Shown here one piece after another: positions 10,058 through 20,940 of a stretch of 64,000 nt of DNA. The position numbers were made by a program, and so were the translations under genes. The notes under the pieces are model-generated. The model saw only the letters and a list, made by a program, of their open reading frames with translations. It did no database searches and was not told the DNA's origin. Location of the stretch: NCBI RefSeq assembly GCF_947241705.1, contig NC_079257.1, positions 744,001-808,000 of the forward strand. The letters run 5' to 3'. Positions within the stretch are counted from its first letter, which is position 1, and every line of letters starts with the position of its first letter. The stretch comes from Saccharomyces mikatae IFO 1815 (lineage: Eukaryota > Ascomycota > Saccharomycetes > Saccharomycetales > Saccharomycetaceae).

Positions 10058-10660
10058 ATGTCCGATTTGGTTAGAAAAAAGGCCCCGGTCTTTCCTATAT
10101 CTAAGGTAAAGAAGATTGCTAAATGCGATCCCGAATACATTATTACATCCAACGCAGCTATATCGGCGACCGCGTTTGCTGCTGAGCTATTTGTACAGAA
10201 CCTTGTCGAAGAATCGCTGGTCTTAGCTCAACTGAATTCAAAGGCAAAAACAAGCATACGACTAAGCTTAAATTCTATAGAAGAATGTGTTGAAAAAAGA
10301 GAGAATTTCAGATTTCTAGAGGACGTCATCAAACAATTAAAGAAGAATAGCGAACTCGACAAGAAAAGAGAAGTGGGAATGCAATTAAGGCTTGGCAACG
10401 AGGGAGCCCTCAAAGAAGACCCAAAACTGCACAACGACATTGGTACAGAGGACGAAGAAGAAAACGAAGTATCTGAACAAGAGGAACCCGTACATGAGGA
10501 AGAACTTTTAGACGATGGCAAAGAGCAACAAGATGATAAACCCACGCGCAGCGTGGCAAGTTTACTGTCAAGGTTCCAATACAAATCCGCACTAGATGTA
10601 GGCGACGATTCAGATACTTCCGATTTCGAAACGGATAATGCGAAGAACACATCTGTTTAG
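10058..10660 (+). CDS. DPB3: DNA polymerase epsilon subunit Dpb3
   Basis: Third-largest subunit of the leading-strand replicase, DNA polymerase epsilon. It forms a histone-fold pair with Dpb4 that binds double-stranded DNA and helps heterochromatin inheritance. It starts with ATG at 10058 and has 200 residues, against 201 in S. cerevisiae. Residues 10-100 are the histone-fold region (PVFPISKVKKIAKCDPE, then ISATAFAAELFVQNLVEES). Residues 125-160 are a strongly acidic tail, followed by a conserved block SVASLLSRFQYKSALDVG. The N-terminal half is well conserved and the acidic tail has drifted. A small antisense frame over the 3' half corresponds to the dubious YBR277C and is a shadow. Confidence 0.95.
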   Translation: MSDLVRKKAPVFPISKVKKIAKCDPEYIITSNAAISATAFAAELFVQNLVEESLVLAQLNSKAKTSIRLSLNSIEECVEKRENFRFLEDVIKQLKKNSELDKKREVGMQLRLGNEGALKEDPKLHNDIGTEDEEENEVSEQEEPVHEEELLDDGKEQQDDKPTRSVASLLSRFQYKSALDVGDDSDTSDFETDNAKNTSV

Positions 10661-11000
10661 TTTCATCGCTATGCAACTTTTATGTGAACAGTATATTGTG
10701 TATATAGCTCAAACCCTAACATAGAACTTACAGCTTCGAAAGGGGAATATCACGCCAAAGATTAGGTGTAGTTTCTACTTTATAGGTTATGGATATTATA
10801 TTAATAGAGAAACTAAGGGCTCTCACCTAAAAATCACAAGACACGAATACCCTAATTTATCCAAGCAGACTGAAAAATGAAAAAAGAACAAACTATGATT
10901 ATAGATGAACTAGTGCTGCGTTAATGATATATTGTTAGTTACAGACGTATAATGTATTTAGTTCCATAGAAAAGGCTCTATAATACTTAAGTGGATCGCA
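10661..11000. other. DPB3-PAF1 intergenic region
   Basis: The 340 bp between two genes in the same direction hold the DPB3 terminator and the PAF1 promoter. The sequence is AT-rich, with TATATTAATA near 10795. I see no RNA gene or repeat here. Confidence 0.6.
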
Positions 11001-12284
11001 ATGTCCAAAAAGCAGGAATATATCGCGCCAATCAAATATCACAACAGCTTGCCTGTACCACAATTACCGCCTAAACTTCTAGTTTACCCAGAGGATCCGG
11101 AAACCAATCCAGACTCCTCCCAATTAATAGATTCGCTATACATCAAAACTAACGTCACTAATCTTATTCAGCAAGATGAAGATCTAGGTATGCCGGTTGA
11201 TTTGATGAAATTCCCAGGCCTATTGAACAAGTTGGATTCTAAACTGCTGTACGGCTTTGATAACGTCAAATTGGACAAGGATGATCGAATTTTGCTGAGG
11301 GACCCGAGAATAGATAGGTTAACCAAAACTGATGTATCCAAGGTTACTTTCTTAAGACGTACTGAGTATGTGTCCAACACAATTGCAGCTCAAGACTCCA
11401 CGTCTCTGAAGAGGAAAAGGCGTTTGGATGATGAAGAATCGGATGATGATAACCTTGATGTCAATCATATAATCGGTAGAGTAGAGGGAACATTCAATAA
11501 AACAGATACATGGAAGCATCCAGTAAAAAAGGGTGTCAAAATGGTCAAAAAATGGGACTTGTTGCCCGACACGGCCTCAATGGACCAAATATATTTTATC
11601 TTGAAATTTATGGGCAGTGCATCTTTGGATACTAAGGAAAAGAAGGCTTTGAATACAGGTATATTCAGACCAGTGGAACTGGAAGAGGATGAATGGATTT
11701 CTATGTATGCCACTGATCATAAGGATTCTGCCATTTTGGAGAACGAATTGGAAAAAGGAATGGATGAAATGGACGATGACTCTCACGAAGGTAAGATATA
11801 CAAATTTAAAAGAATAAGGGACTATGACATGAAACAAGTGGCTGAAAAGCCAATGACGGAGCTAGCTATTCGATTGGACGATAAAGACGGTGTAGCTTAC
11901 TACAAACCTTTACGTTCCAAGATCGAGTTGAGGCGTAGGAGGGTAAATGACATCATTAAACCGTTGGTGAAAGAACACGATATAGATCAATTGAATGTTA
12001 CTGTAAGAAATCCCAGCACCAAAGAAGCTAACATAAGGGACAAATTAAGAATGAAATTTGACCCTATAAATTTCGCCACCGTAGACGAAGAAGACGATGA
12101 AGAGGAGGAACAACTAGAAGACGTTAAGAAAGAATCAGACCGTGACTTCGAAAAAGAAGAACCTAAAGAAGAAGAAGAACCTACTCAAGAAGAGAAGCCT
12201 GTTGTTGATACATCTGAAACTTTAGATACTGCTACCACTGAGCAAGCGCCAGAGGGAGAAAAGAAAACTTTGCAAGAAGAATAG
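11001..12284 (+). CDS. PAF1: Paf1, RNA polymerase II-associated elongation factor
   Basis: Core subunit of the PAF1 complex (Paf1, Ctr9, Leo1, Rtf1, Cdc73), which travels with RNA polymerase II and promotes histone H2B ubiquitination and H3K4/K36 methylation. ATG at 11001; 427 residues, a little shorter than the 445 of S. cerevisiae because the acidic Glu/Lys-rich tail (from about residue 365) has fewer repeats. Typical Paf1 features are the N-terminal IAPIKYHNSLPVPQLPPKLL, the motif KWDLLPDTASMDQIYFILKFMG in the middle, and FKRIRDYDMKQV. The body is highly conserved and only the tail varies in length. Convergent with SAF1, with 196 bp between the stops. Confidence 0.96.
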   Translation: MSKKQEYIAPIKYHNSLPVPQLPPKLLVYPEDPETNPDSSQLIDSLYIKTNVTNLIQQDEDLGMPVDLMKFPGLLNKLDSKLLYGFDNVKLDKDDRILLRDPRIDRLTKTDVSKVTFLRRTEYVSNTIAAQDSTSLKRKRRLDDEESDDDNLDVNHIIGRVEGTFNKTDTWKHPVKKGVKMVKKWDLLPDTASMDQIYFILKFMGSASLDTKEKKALNTGIFRPVELEEDEWISMYATDHKDSAILENELEKGMDEMDDDSHEGKIYKFKRIRDYDMKQVAEKPMTELAIRLDDKDGVAYYKPLRSKIELRRRRVNDIIKPLVKEHDIDQLNVTVRNPSTKEANIRDKLRMKFDPINFATVDEEDDEEEEQLEDVKKESDRDFEKEEPKEEEEPTQEEKPVVDTSETLDTATTEQAPEGEKKTLQEE

Positions 12285-12370
12285 AGCACTACTAAGCGAG
12301 GAGACAATTAATTTGAATTCGTTTTTTTATATTTTCTAAGAAATGGAAAAGCTGAAGTAAATAATATAAA

Positions 12371-12408
12371 TATGCATTAATATATATGCATTAATATATA
12401 TGCATCAT
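12371..12408. repeat. AT-rich 14-bp repeat in the PAF1/SAF1 terminator
   Basis: The unit tatgcattaatata occurs twice in tandem (12371, 12385), followed by a partial third copy ending tatgcatcat. It lies between two convergent genes. TATATA-type stretches act as polyadenylation efficiency elements in yeast, so it may serve both genes; that is inference. Confidence 0.75.
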
Positions 12409-12480
12409 TCAATGTGATAAGAAAGAACACAAGCACGTAGAAGTAGCTTTAATCGTAAAATTCAAGTGATATCTGGAAGT

Positions 12481-14397
12481 TCAATGTTTCCTAATAATCA
12501 ATGCACCCGTTTGCCAGCCGCCAGCTGTTACACTGACACAAATGTAGCCATCTGGTATTTCTATTTTTCTGGGTTTAACTACCCTAATGTTCCTTTGCCC
12601 TTCCCAGTTGCCGACATGCAGCTGGTTCACTACTTCTTCAGAAGAACCGAGTCCCAAACATCCACAATCTTGGCTTTCTACACCCCAAGAATATAAATGA
12701 CCAGACTCAGTTAGTGCCACGGTGTGGTAGTCACCGCTTGCGACGGATATAACGTTTTCTTCAATGTCTAGTTCTGTTAAACTCTCTTTGTCAACGTCGC
12801 CATCCGCTATCTTTAAAGAATAGCAGTGTGAATCAGTGAATAGGACTAGCGAAGCAAAACAAACATTGATTTTACATAGTTTTCCGACAATATCCAGATC
12901 AATTACATGATTCAATCCATTGTGGTACTTCCATAACTTATCGCCATTGTTATTAATGTAGAAAACCAAATTATCTCTCAAACATGCGAAATCGATGATC
13001 CTTGAATCTCCATTGATATTATCTGTGTTTGGTATAATTTCGTACTTTGCAAAAGCAAAGCTCTCACCTTTTTCTACTGCTTCTCTTTCCTTCCATGCTA
13101 CTAATCCAATCTTGTATATATAACAACAATTGAAATTCCAGCCACTAGCAATCTTCAGGATAGGATTAGTAGCACGATCAGGTAAATTAGCAAACTCGAT
13201 TTTAACACCTTGATCTGATTCTGTGGAATCCCAAGAATAAATATTGTTATTTGTATCCAATGCCAAAAAGTGACTTCTTCCAGAACTTACCGCGACAAAC
13301 TGAATATCATTGAATGTGTTCAAATTTTCATCACTACCACTATATAATGGGAAGGAGTTTCTTGCAAACATTCTCCTGATATGATTATTTCCTGGTACTG
13401 CTTTATTAGCACTTCGTTCTAGCATTTCTATTTCACTATAAATATTCTCATGGGGCCCCATTGAAGGCATGGTAGTTCTAGGGACACCATTACGATTTCC
13501 TCCAGGTGATGGTGCTGGTGCTTGCCCACTGTCTACAGTAACGTGCTGAGCTGGACTTGATTGAATATTTCCTGATTCATGAGCAGTAGAAGGGTGGCTA
13601 CCGCCCATACTTATTCCAGAAAACGTACCGGTGGTATTGACGGTACTTCCGTTACTACGACCTGTAATACGCGGATAAGATCTTTCCATATTGTGAATCA
13701 TTTCTCTAAAGGGATTATAGTCGTGCTGTGGACTATTGGGGCCTGGTCCTTTCAACCCCCCAGAAAAAGTAGATCCGGTGCTATATAGATTACCAGATTC
13801 AGTTAATATTTGAAAAGAAAAACCTCCACTAGACACCTGAGCTATTATTTCATCTCCATCTTTTTTGATGGCACTTAATGGATCTTCTGAAGAAGTGAAG
13901 TTACTTCTAGGTCTTGTCCTACTGTTAAACCAAGGAACTTCTGTGGGAGTATTCACACCATATTTAAATCGCGGACTCGGCCCATTTAGAGACGTGGCAG
14001 CTAGTTCGTTATTGGAACTGACAGTATATCCTAGCCTTCCATGCTTCAAATATCCCCAAGTATAAAACTTGGCATCGTATGCTCGTAATAGGTATAAATC
14101 TTGCCATGACAAATTAGGGTATGCTTCTCTTAGAATGCTTTCTGTGCAAGTCTTGAATTCTGTGGAATTTCGACACAGAAAAGGCTCGTCATTTGTTCTT
14201 AGTGTGCCAAATGCTTTATGAAACAGTTCATGCCACAAGGTTTTAGAATGGTCAAAATCTAGTAACGTATTATAGTACTTATTCGTCTGCGAGAGGTTCT
14301 TAATATCATCGCTACTTAAGAACGGTAAGGTAGCTTGCACGATGTCTGGAGGCAACCCTACTTTAGACTCCTTTTCTCTACTCTCCATTTCACTCAT
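12481..14397 (-). CDS. SAF1: F-box protein Saf1 with RCC1-like repeats
   Basis: Substrate adaptor of an SCF ubiquitin ligase; in yeast it targets adenine deaminase Aah1 and vacuolar hydrolase precursors. I use the ATG at 14397 (MSEMESREKE), giving 638 residues, close to the 637 of S. cerevisiae; the longer open frame upstream lacks an ATG. Residues about 12-60 are the F-box (LPPDIVQATLPFLSSDDIKN, then LSQTNKYYNTLL). The rest is a propeller of RCC1-like repeats, clearest in ARAYDAKFYTWGYLKHGRLG and in the C-terminal GHLYSWGVESQDCGCLGLG. A Ser/Gly/Asn-rich spacer (about residues 250-320) interrupts the propeller. Confidence 0.94.
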   Translation of the reverse strand: MSEMESREKESKVGLPPDIVQATLPFLSSDDIKNLSQTNKYYNTLLDFDHSKTLWHELFHKAFGTLRTNDEPFLCRNSTEFKTCTESILREAYPNLSWQDLYLLRAYDAKFYTWGYLKHGRLGYTVSSNNELAATSLNGPSPRFKYGVNTPTEVPWFNSRTRPRSNFTSSEDPLSAIKKDGDEIIAQVSSGGFSFQILTESGNLYSTGSTFSGGLKGPGPNSPQHDYNPFREMIHNMERSYPRITGRSNGSTVNTTGTFSGISMGGSHPSTAHESGNIQSSPAQHVTVDSGQAPAPSPGGNRNGVPRTTMPSMGPHENIYSEIEMLERSANKAVPGNNHIRRMFARNSFPLYSGSDENLNTFNDIQFVAVSSGRSHFLALDTNNNIYSWDSTESDQGVKIEFANLPDRATNPILKIASGWNFNCCYIYKIGLVAWKEREAVEKGESFAFAKYEIIPNTDNINGDSRIIDFACLRDNLVFYINNNGDKLWKYHNGLNHVIDLDIVGKLCKINVCFASLVLFTDSHCYSLKIADGDVDKESLTELDIEENVISVASGDYHTVALTESGHLYSWGVESQDCGCLGLGSSEEVVNQLHVGNWEGQRNIRVVKPRKIEIPDGYICVSVTAGGWQTGALIIRKH

Positions 14398-14678
14398 GCT
14401 ATGCTTCCCATGTACAAATTGAGAGTAGATCCTCAAGTGTCAAACGGGAATTCAAAAAGGGGTTGGCGCTTTTATACGCCCTTAATTCATCAATGACTGT
14501 AAAATTGCTAAATAAAGGGCCTGGGCGAAGCGCCCGAAAAGAACATTCAGTAACATCTTCACTTCAAACACAAGACGAACAATAATTACAAACTTATTGA
14601 TAAATACTAAGAAAAGGTGTGTTGTATATATGCAAATCAAGTACATCCGGAATAATTTTATATTATATTTATAGTCAT

Positions 14679-17315
14679 CTATAACTTATTGATGACTTTA
14701 GACAAAATTTCAGTTAAGTTGGACCAATTTTTGATTCTCAGATTTTCATTAGCCAAGTGACCATTGTCAGTTGATTGCCCACATGGTATTTGGACAGCTG
14801 GGGCGTCGAATATTCTTTCCAACATTCTCAAACAAGAAATAGAACCTCCTTCTCTCACCAGCAATGGTTCTACATCCCATGTAGCGGTGATTTCATCCTT
14901 CAATATTTGGTATGCGTGATTTGTTGGGTCACCTAACCAACCTTCTGCCTCATTTAAAACCTTGATTTCTAGATGGTTTTGACAGTTCAATTGCTTGAAG
15001 CTTTCTTCTAAATATGCTTTGAGGTCTTTCTTGACCTGCTTCACGCTTTGCTCAGGAACTAATCTGATGGAAATACCCATGGTGACACTTTTGGGTATTA
15101 CTGTAATATTCCCAGGACCACTAAATTTAACGGTTGTCATTGATAAAGAAGGCTTAGTCCAATTTGTAATCAAATCTTGAACAGTTGTACTTTCATCGAT
15201 ATTTGCAACCTTAGTAATTTTCTGGAATCTTTGATATTCTTCTTCAGTCAGACCCTTCAGCGGTGAGTAAAAATTTGGAATCAGAATTTCGTTTCGTTCA
15301 TTTTGCAACTTAGATACAATTTTAACTAGATCAACCATAGGCTCATCATAAACACCACCATTAAGACCAGAATGTCCATCGGGCTTATCACTCCAGACTT
15401 TTATTTGTGCATTGATAACGCCTCTCAATCCATAATTCAAACATGGATGCTCCTGATCAACCCACGTGGAATTACTTAATAAAATCCAATCAATGTCTTT
15501 TCCAATAATATCATGATACTTTTCACAAACTTGCTTCAAACTAGCAGACCCAATCTCTTCACTTCCTTCCACTAGAAATACAACATCGTTCACCAATTCT
15601 TTTTGTTGAAAAAGATATGCCACACTATGGATAGCGCTCACCAATGGTCCTTTATTATCTGATACACCACGACCTTTCAGATATCCATTCTCACAAGTTA
15701 AAGCAAATGGATCGGTATTCCAGTTGAAGGTATTTCCTGATGAAATAACGTCATAATGACCATACCATAAAATACGCTTCTTCTTGGAACCTTTTACCTG
15801 TGGAACTTTTCCGTTTCCTTGAAAATATGCAAATACCACAGGATTACCGCCATCAGGTAATGGAAATAATTGGGCGTTCGTAGCTCCAAACTTCAAGAAT
15901 AATTGTTGCAGGTAGACTGCACAACGTCTCAATGATAACGTATTAGCAGTATCTTTACACTGAGATACTGTTTGAAAGGAAATAAGTTCCCTCAAAGTAT
16001 TTAACATCTCCTCATTATTCAAAGAGGCTGGCTGATAAACAGCCCATGAATTGGTGGTTTGTAACGTAGACGACAGATTAGTGTGCGAATTACTTGATAG
16101 AGGTACCGCCGACAACAACGATGTTATATCCCAGAGAGTAAGCGATCCGTCACTACCGCCCGTTAGTAAACTAACAGATCCAGAGCTTGTTTTATTAAAG
16201 ATCTCTGAGCTTAGTATTTTACCTTGCTGTGGGTTCCAATGGTTAACCTGGTTCTGATAAAAATGAGTGATGCCTGATTCATCAATAGCAAAGATATGAT
16301 CCATGTAAACTGATATTGAAATCACATCCGATTCATCCTTTGTTTTCAGAGTAGAAATTAATTGCTGGGTGTTCAAATCCCAGATTTTTAGGATACCATC
16401 AGTTAACCCACAATATAAGAATGGGAATTCGATGGTTTGAGATATGACACTATCCTCGTTGTCAATTTTATCGTTTATCAAAGACACCTTAACAGTTTTG
16501 TGTTCGTTATCTCTAGAGAACTCCCAAAGTTTGCTTATCCCATCACCAGCAGAAGAAATTATGTGTTCTACACCAGAAGTCTGTGAACCCTTTTCCAATA
16601 GTCGGTTAAATCTAGAACACAGCTTGTTGATAGAATAAACAAAGCCATAGTGTGAATATTTAATAATGTTTTCGGAAGGAACCTCTATGATGGCAGCACC
16701 ACAATTTTCTTGTAATGAGGTCTGCGAGGTTTGAGATAATGAATTCGAACTGCATCCAGTGGGGCCCAACGAATCAAAGAATTTGTCATATCTTCTATGC
16801 GGTAATTTATTAATATTTTCTACTCTATTGGATGATGTTCTCTCAATTTTCTGAATTAAGTTCTCTACATAAAGTAAACTTGCGTTTTGGCAGCCAAAGA
16901 CGATAGTTTCCAATGAATCCAAATACGCCAATGAAAATATGTCTCCAATGTCAGTCACAGAGTAAACTGTGGCTATTTCAGTAACTGGTAGGAAGTCATC
17001 CCTAGTGGTCTTTTCGCCAATAGACCAAATTCTCACTAAAGAATCTGCACCGCCTGAAAATAAAAAGTTTTCATCTTCTGATCTTGTCAAACACAATACC
17101 GACGACCTGGTATGTGTCTCCTCTTGTGATTCTCCCAGTCTAATAGTATAGATTAGATTATAAGTGGGAAGATCAAAGACTAAAATTTTAGAATCTTGGC
17201 TACCGGCAAACAACAATCTTTTTTTTGGAAATGCAACGATGGATAAGATGGAAAAGGCGTGATTCCATCTATGAATCAATTCAGAGTGCAACGCGACACC
17301 CTTGCTGTCGTACAT
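14679..17315 (-). CDS. DUG2: Dug2, glutathione-degrading enzyme subunit (WD40 plus M20 peptidase)
   Basis: With Dug3 it forms the glutamine amidotransferase that splits the gamma-glutamyl bond of glutathione; Dug1 then cuts Cys-Gly. ATG at 17315 and 878 residues, the same length as in S. cerevisiae. The N-terminal half (about 1-420) is WD40 repeats, seen as GSDGSLTLWD and LWEFSRD-type ends. The C-terminal half is an M20-family metallopeptidase domain. Its metal-ligand motif WYGHYDV places His520 and Asp522, followed by GRGVSDNKGP, the catalytic VEGSEEIGS, and REGGSIS near the end. The order propeller-then-peptidase is typical of fungal Dug2. Confidence 0.95.
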   Translation of the reverse strand: MYDSKGVALHSELIHRWNHAFSILSIVAFPKKRLLFAGSQDSKILVFDLPTYNLIYTIRLGESQEETHTRSSVLCLTRSEDENFLFSGGADSLVRIWSIGEKTTRDDFLPVTEIATVYSVTDIGDIFSLAYLDSLETIVFGCQNASLLYVENLIQKIERTSSNRVENINKLPHRRYDKFFDSLGPTGCSSNSLSQTSQTSLQENCGAAIIEVPSENIIKYSHYGFVYSINKLCSRFNRLLEKGSQTSGVEHIISSAGDGISKLWEFSRDNEHKTVKVSLINDKIDNEDSVISQTIEFPFLYCGLTDGILKIWDLNTQQLISTLKTKDESDVISISVYMDHIFAIDESGITHFYQNQVNHWNPQQGKILSSEIFNKTSSGSVSLLTGGSDGSLTLWDITSLLSAVPLSSNSHTNLSSTLQTTNSWAVYQPASLNNEEMLNTLRELISFQTVSQCKDTANTLSLRRCAVYLQQLFLKFGATNAQLFPLPDGGNPVVFAYFQGNGKVPQVKGSKKKRILWYGHYDVISSGNTFNWNTDPFALTCENGYLKGRGVSDNKGPLVSAIHSVAYLFQQKELVNDVVFLVEGSEEIGSASLKQVCEKYHDIIGKDIDWILLSNSTWVDQEHPCLNYGLRGVINAQIKVWSDKPDGHSGLNGGVYDEPMVDLVKIVSKLQNERNEILIPNFYSPLKGLTEEEYQRFQKITKVANIDESTTVQDLITNWTKPSLSMTTVKFSGPGNITVIPKSVTMGISIRLVPEQSVKQVKKDLKAYLEESFKQLNCQNHLEIKVLNEAEGWLGDPTNHAYQILKDEITATWDVEPLLVREGGSISCLRMLERIFDAPAVQIPCGQSTDNGHLANENLRIKNWSNLTEILSKVINKL

Positions 17316-17945
17316 GATCTTACAACTACTCTTTTGCTCTTTTTGGGTTCTTTCCCTATTGCTATATTCTTTCTCTTGAAGGAGCTTTTTTATTCTAATG
17401 CTTCAGTTACACACATTATATTGATCTTGATGCCACAGCTTTTCGCGGCGCACAATGCGTTTGTCATGAATGTTTGATGGCAAAGTCTACATTTCCTCTT
17501 ATATGAACAAAAGAAGGGGGTGAGTACTAAATCATTAAACTTATAATTGCAGCAGCAGTCATATTTAACAATCAAGCCTCTCTATCATAGGAAAAGCGAT
17601 GTAAAGCGACATTAGGCTGATTAATGTTGATACAACCTAAACTATGGGAAAAAAGATGAATAACAGTATTGAAGCGTTGATAGAACTTCAACAAGGGTTT
17701 TGATAGTCAGGGTAGCCTAAAGTCGGGGTAGAAATGACTATAATGTCGTTCCAATGCCGATTGTTAGCGGCTATTTGATGATATTTTTTCGAGATTATTA
17801 TCATCATCACGTTTCACGGATTGTTCTTGAAAAGCTTGAACTAAACCATTTCAGAAGATAAGGTTTATTTGCGCAGCATATATATTACTTGACCAAACCA
17901 TAAGAGCCCAATTTATCCCGAACGTGAGGTAATTCCATACTTTAA
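17316..17945. other. DUG2-MRPL27 divergent promoter region
   Basis: The 630 bp between two divergent start codons contain short AT-rich stretches and small open frames without coding character. I recognise no RNA gene. A TATATATTAC stretch lies near 17879, close to the MRPL27 start. Confidence 0.55.
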
Positions 17946-18386
<441 letters not shown>

Positions 18387-18644
18387 ATGGTGTTCATAGT
18401 TTGTTTTAATGTACGTGTAAATATAAGTTTTTAACTTTATAGGTAGATAAAGAAAAATGCAGAAGGTTGTGAAAACAAGGTACAAATGGTGGTCTAGATA
18501 TTACAGCATGTGGCATCTTTCTTTGAGCTAAATATAGATACATATTAACCTAAAAGAAGAACAAAAAGTTTGTACATATATCAATGCGTACAGCAGATGT
18601 GATTTAGTCTTCTTTTTATTTCTTTTTATTTTTTCTTTGTTTGA

Positions 18645-20117
18645 TTACATAGCACCTGGAACACCCAAAACTTGGTTCAAAGCGCTTTGGCCACCACTTT
18701 GTTGATATTCAATGGTTATGATTTCTAACAAAGAAAAACCTCCGGCAATACCAACAACTATACCAGCGGCCTTACCTTTCAACCCCAAAGATTCACCAAT
18801 AACGGTGATCAAACTTAACACGGATGCACCCGTAACGGCTGCAACTGGGATAACCTTGTTTAATTCTTTAGCAATATTTTGTTCTCTGCGTCCCATCAAA
18901 GTGATACCTTGATCTTTGAATTCTAAGGCTACATCACGAGCAGAGGAGCCAGAGATAGCTTGCCATTTGTCAGCAAACCAAATACCGGTAACCATTATAA
19001 AGGTAGAATACGTGATGAAGGTCAATGGTTGCTGAGTTATACCTTTGAAAAAAGAGGTTGGTGGAGTCAATAGAGATAATGGAAAGGTTGGAATTGCTAA
19101 AAGATTATTAGCATTCTCATAATGACCCATTATTTTGCAGATGATGTGAGTTGGTTCATTTTTTGCGACCAGTTGAATTAAAACAAAAGAAAAAATGTGG
19201 ATGTAAAACAAGATGGTGTAGGAGAACAGGACAGACAAACAACCAGTGTACAATAGCTTAATAGGATACACATTGTTTGTGCCACGAGCTCTCGTTGATC
19301 TAATAGGCAGTTCAACACGAACACTTTGCAAATAGCACACAATAATGGCAATTGCCAGGACAATAATAGTAGTTGTCAAATTTGGCAAATAGTCCCTGTT
19401 AAATGCTGAGATAATACCACCGATAAATGTCTTATGCTTAGATCTGAAACCTTGAATCAGATTGATTACGGCACCTTGGGCTTCGGTTTGATCATCTTCG
19501 CCAACTTTAATTTGAGAAACACCGAAGGTATCAGCAACCAAGTTGGTAGCGATTACCACGGTATTAATTATCATAGCACCAGAGGAAAATCCGAACCCCT
19601 TATCGATGACTTCAGCTAACAAAGTAGTGAATATACCAGCACCGACCAACTGAAAGTTGATCAATCCAATTTGTACAATAGATAGATCTTCCCCAAAATA
19701 TCCAGCAAAAATGAAAATGTTGGTCAAAATAACATACTGGACGATGGCAAAAACTTTTGTCAACGTCTGAAACAATTCCCTATCACTCTGGACCTTGAAG
19801 TTGACTTTGATTACTTTCAAACCGGCCAATAATTGTAAGATCAAACCACTGGAAACATTAGGAAAAAGCCCAAACTCCAACAAGGTTCTTGGTTCACAAC
19901 CAAAGACACCTCTTAGAAAATAAATGGGATCATTGACGTTAGGGGTCGCAGATTTGGGCAAGCCAACGAGGGGGAACTGTGCAAAAAGGTAAATTAACCC
20001 AGCAAAGATGGTATACACAATCTTATCATCGAATGGTAATTTTTCAAAAGGTAACTCAACTTCCGGTAAAATCGGTAGGATAGGCTTAACGATATCAATC
20101 AGACGAAATCCAGACAT
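18645..20117 (-). CDS. SSH1: Ssh1, Sec61-type ER translocon pore protein
   Basis: Pore subunit of the second, mainly co-translational translocon of the ER (Ssh1-Sbh2-Sss1). ATG at 20117 and 490 residues, as in S. cerevisiae. About ten hydrophobic membrane segments are visible, with the first after residue 30. SecY/Sec61-family marks are the plug-and-first-helix region ending VGLPKSATPNVNDP, the cytosolic loop RVELPIRSTRARGTNNVYPI that contacts the ribosome, and the last helices TVIGESLGLKGKAAGI. The gene shares an 823-bp promoter region with the divergent YBR284W. Confidence 0.96.
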   Translation of the reverse strand: MSGFRLIDIVKPILPILPEVELPFEKLPFDDKIVYTIFAGLIYLFAQFPLVGLPKSATPNVNDPIYFLRGVFGCEPRTLLEFGLFPNVSSGLILQLLAGLKVIKVNFKVQSDRELFQTLTKVFAIVQYVILTNIFIFAGYFGEDLSIVQIGLINFQLVGAGIFTTLLAEVIDKGFGFSSGAMIINTVVIATNLVADTFGVSQIKVGEDDQTEAQGAVINLIQGFRSKHKTFIGGIISAFNRDYLPNLTTTIIVLAIAIIVCYLQSVRVELPIRSTRARGTNNVYPIKLLYTGCLSVLFSYTILFYIHIFSFVLIQLVAKNEPTHIICKIMGHYENANNLLAIPTFPLSLLTPPTSFFKGITQQPLTFITYSTFIMVTGIWFADKWQAISGSSARDVALEFKDQGITLMGRREQNIAKELNKVIPVAAVTGASVLSLITVIGESLGLKGKAAGIVVGIAGGFSLLEIITIEYQQSGGQSALNQVLGVPGAM

Positions 20118-20940
20118 ACTAAAACAACGGAAAGTGGTGGGGGTAAAGGAATGCTAAAAAAACGTGTACGAGTAATGGATTCAATTTAGTAAGCTATATA
20201 AACCACCCAACCCAAGCAAAGAAAAAAAAAGAGCAAGCTTTTTTCAGTCAATTAGATCTTGACTTTATAAAGGTATCCTAAATATAATGAAGGAGTGAAT
20301 GCCATGCATTAAAAACTATCCTGGCCATAGACAAAAGTGTAACTATTTTGTCGGTGTAAGTAAACCCTGTTTCTCGTTTTTCCTCTGTCCGACATTTTTT
20401 TCTTCAATTTTTCAGTTTTCCTTTACCGATAACCGTGTCAAGTGATATGTCTAGATCGTATAAAAGGATCTATATATAATTAGCGCCTCTCTATACAGCA
20501 GCATTGGGTGTAATATTACACATAATAAAGCCTAGGATTGAAGGTAGTTCTAACGCAATGCTCAAAGCAGATGGAAACTGCAGAAGGCTCAAGGATGAAT
20601 ATAAAGTGAATATAAATTGGGGGGGAGCCAAACGAAGACGCCAATGATTAAAATGCGTGTTTGTGCCTCATCGCACATTGTGCCATGAAATACCATTAAC
20701 ACTTCCGCAGTGTCTGCTCTTTTAGGTTTCGTATAAATGTATGGCGTCTATCCCTTGCTATTGTGCTGCTATCTGCGATTTTGATTATTGGATGGCAAAA
20801 TCTTCCTTGGCGGCTAAATACGGGGGTGGCAAATAATTTGCGCACGCGTTCAAGAGATACTAACAGTATAAAACAGAGAGTTATGCGAAATTCTTGGATA
20901 TATAACACAAAAAGAGCAAGATCAGGATACCACACGGATA
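20118..20940. other. SSH1-YBR284W divergent promoter region
   Basis: The 823 bp separate divergent start codons. TATATAAACC near 20195 is a plausible SSH1 TATA element, and TATATATAATT near 20471 lies mid-region. Several short frames exist on both strands but none shows coding character. Confidence 0.55.

Noticed and set aside
10228-10650. Antisense open frame over DPB3 (about 140 codons)
   Set aside because: It mirrors the acidic repeats of DPB3 as Ser-rich sequence and corresponds to the dubious YBR277C; no independent coding sign.
14522-14535. GGGCG-AAG-CGCCC hairpin upstream of SAF1
   Set aside because: Five-base stem only; not enough to claim a terminator or regulatory RNA in yeast.
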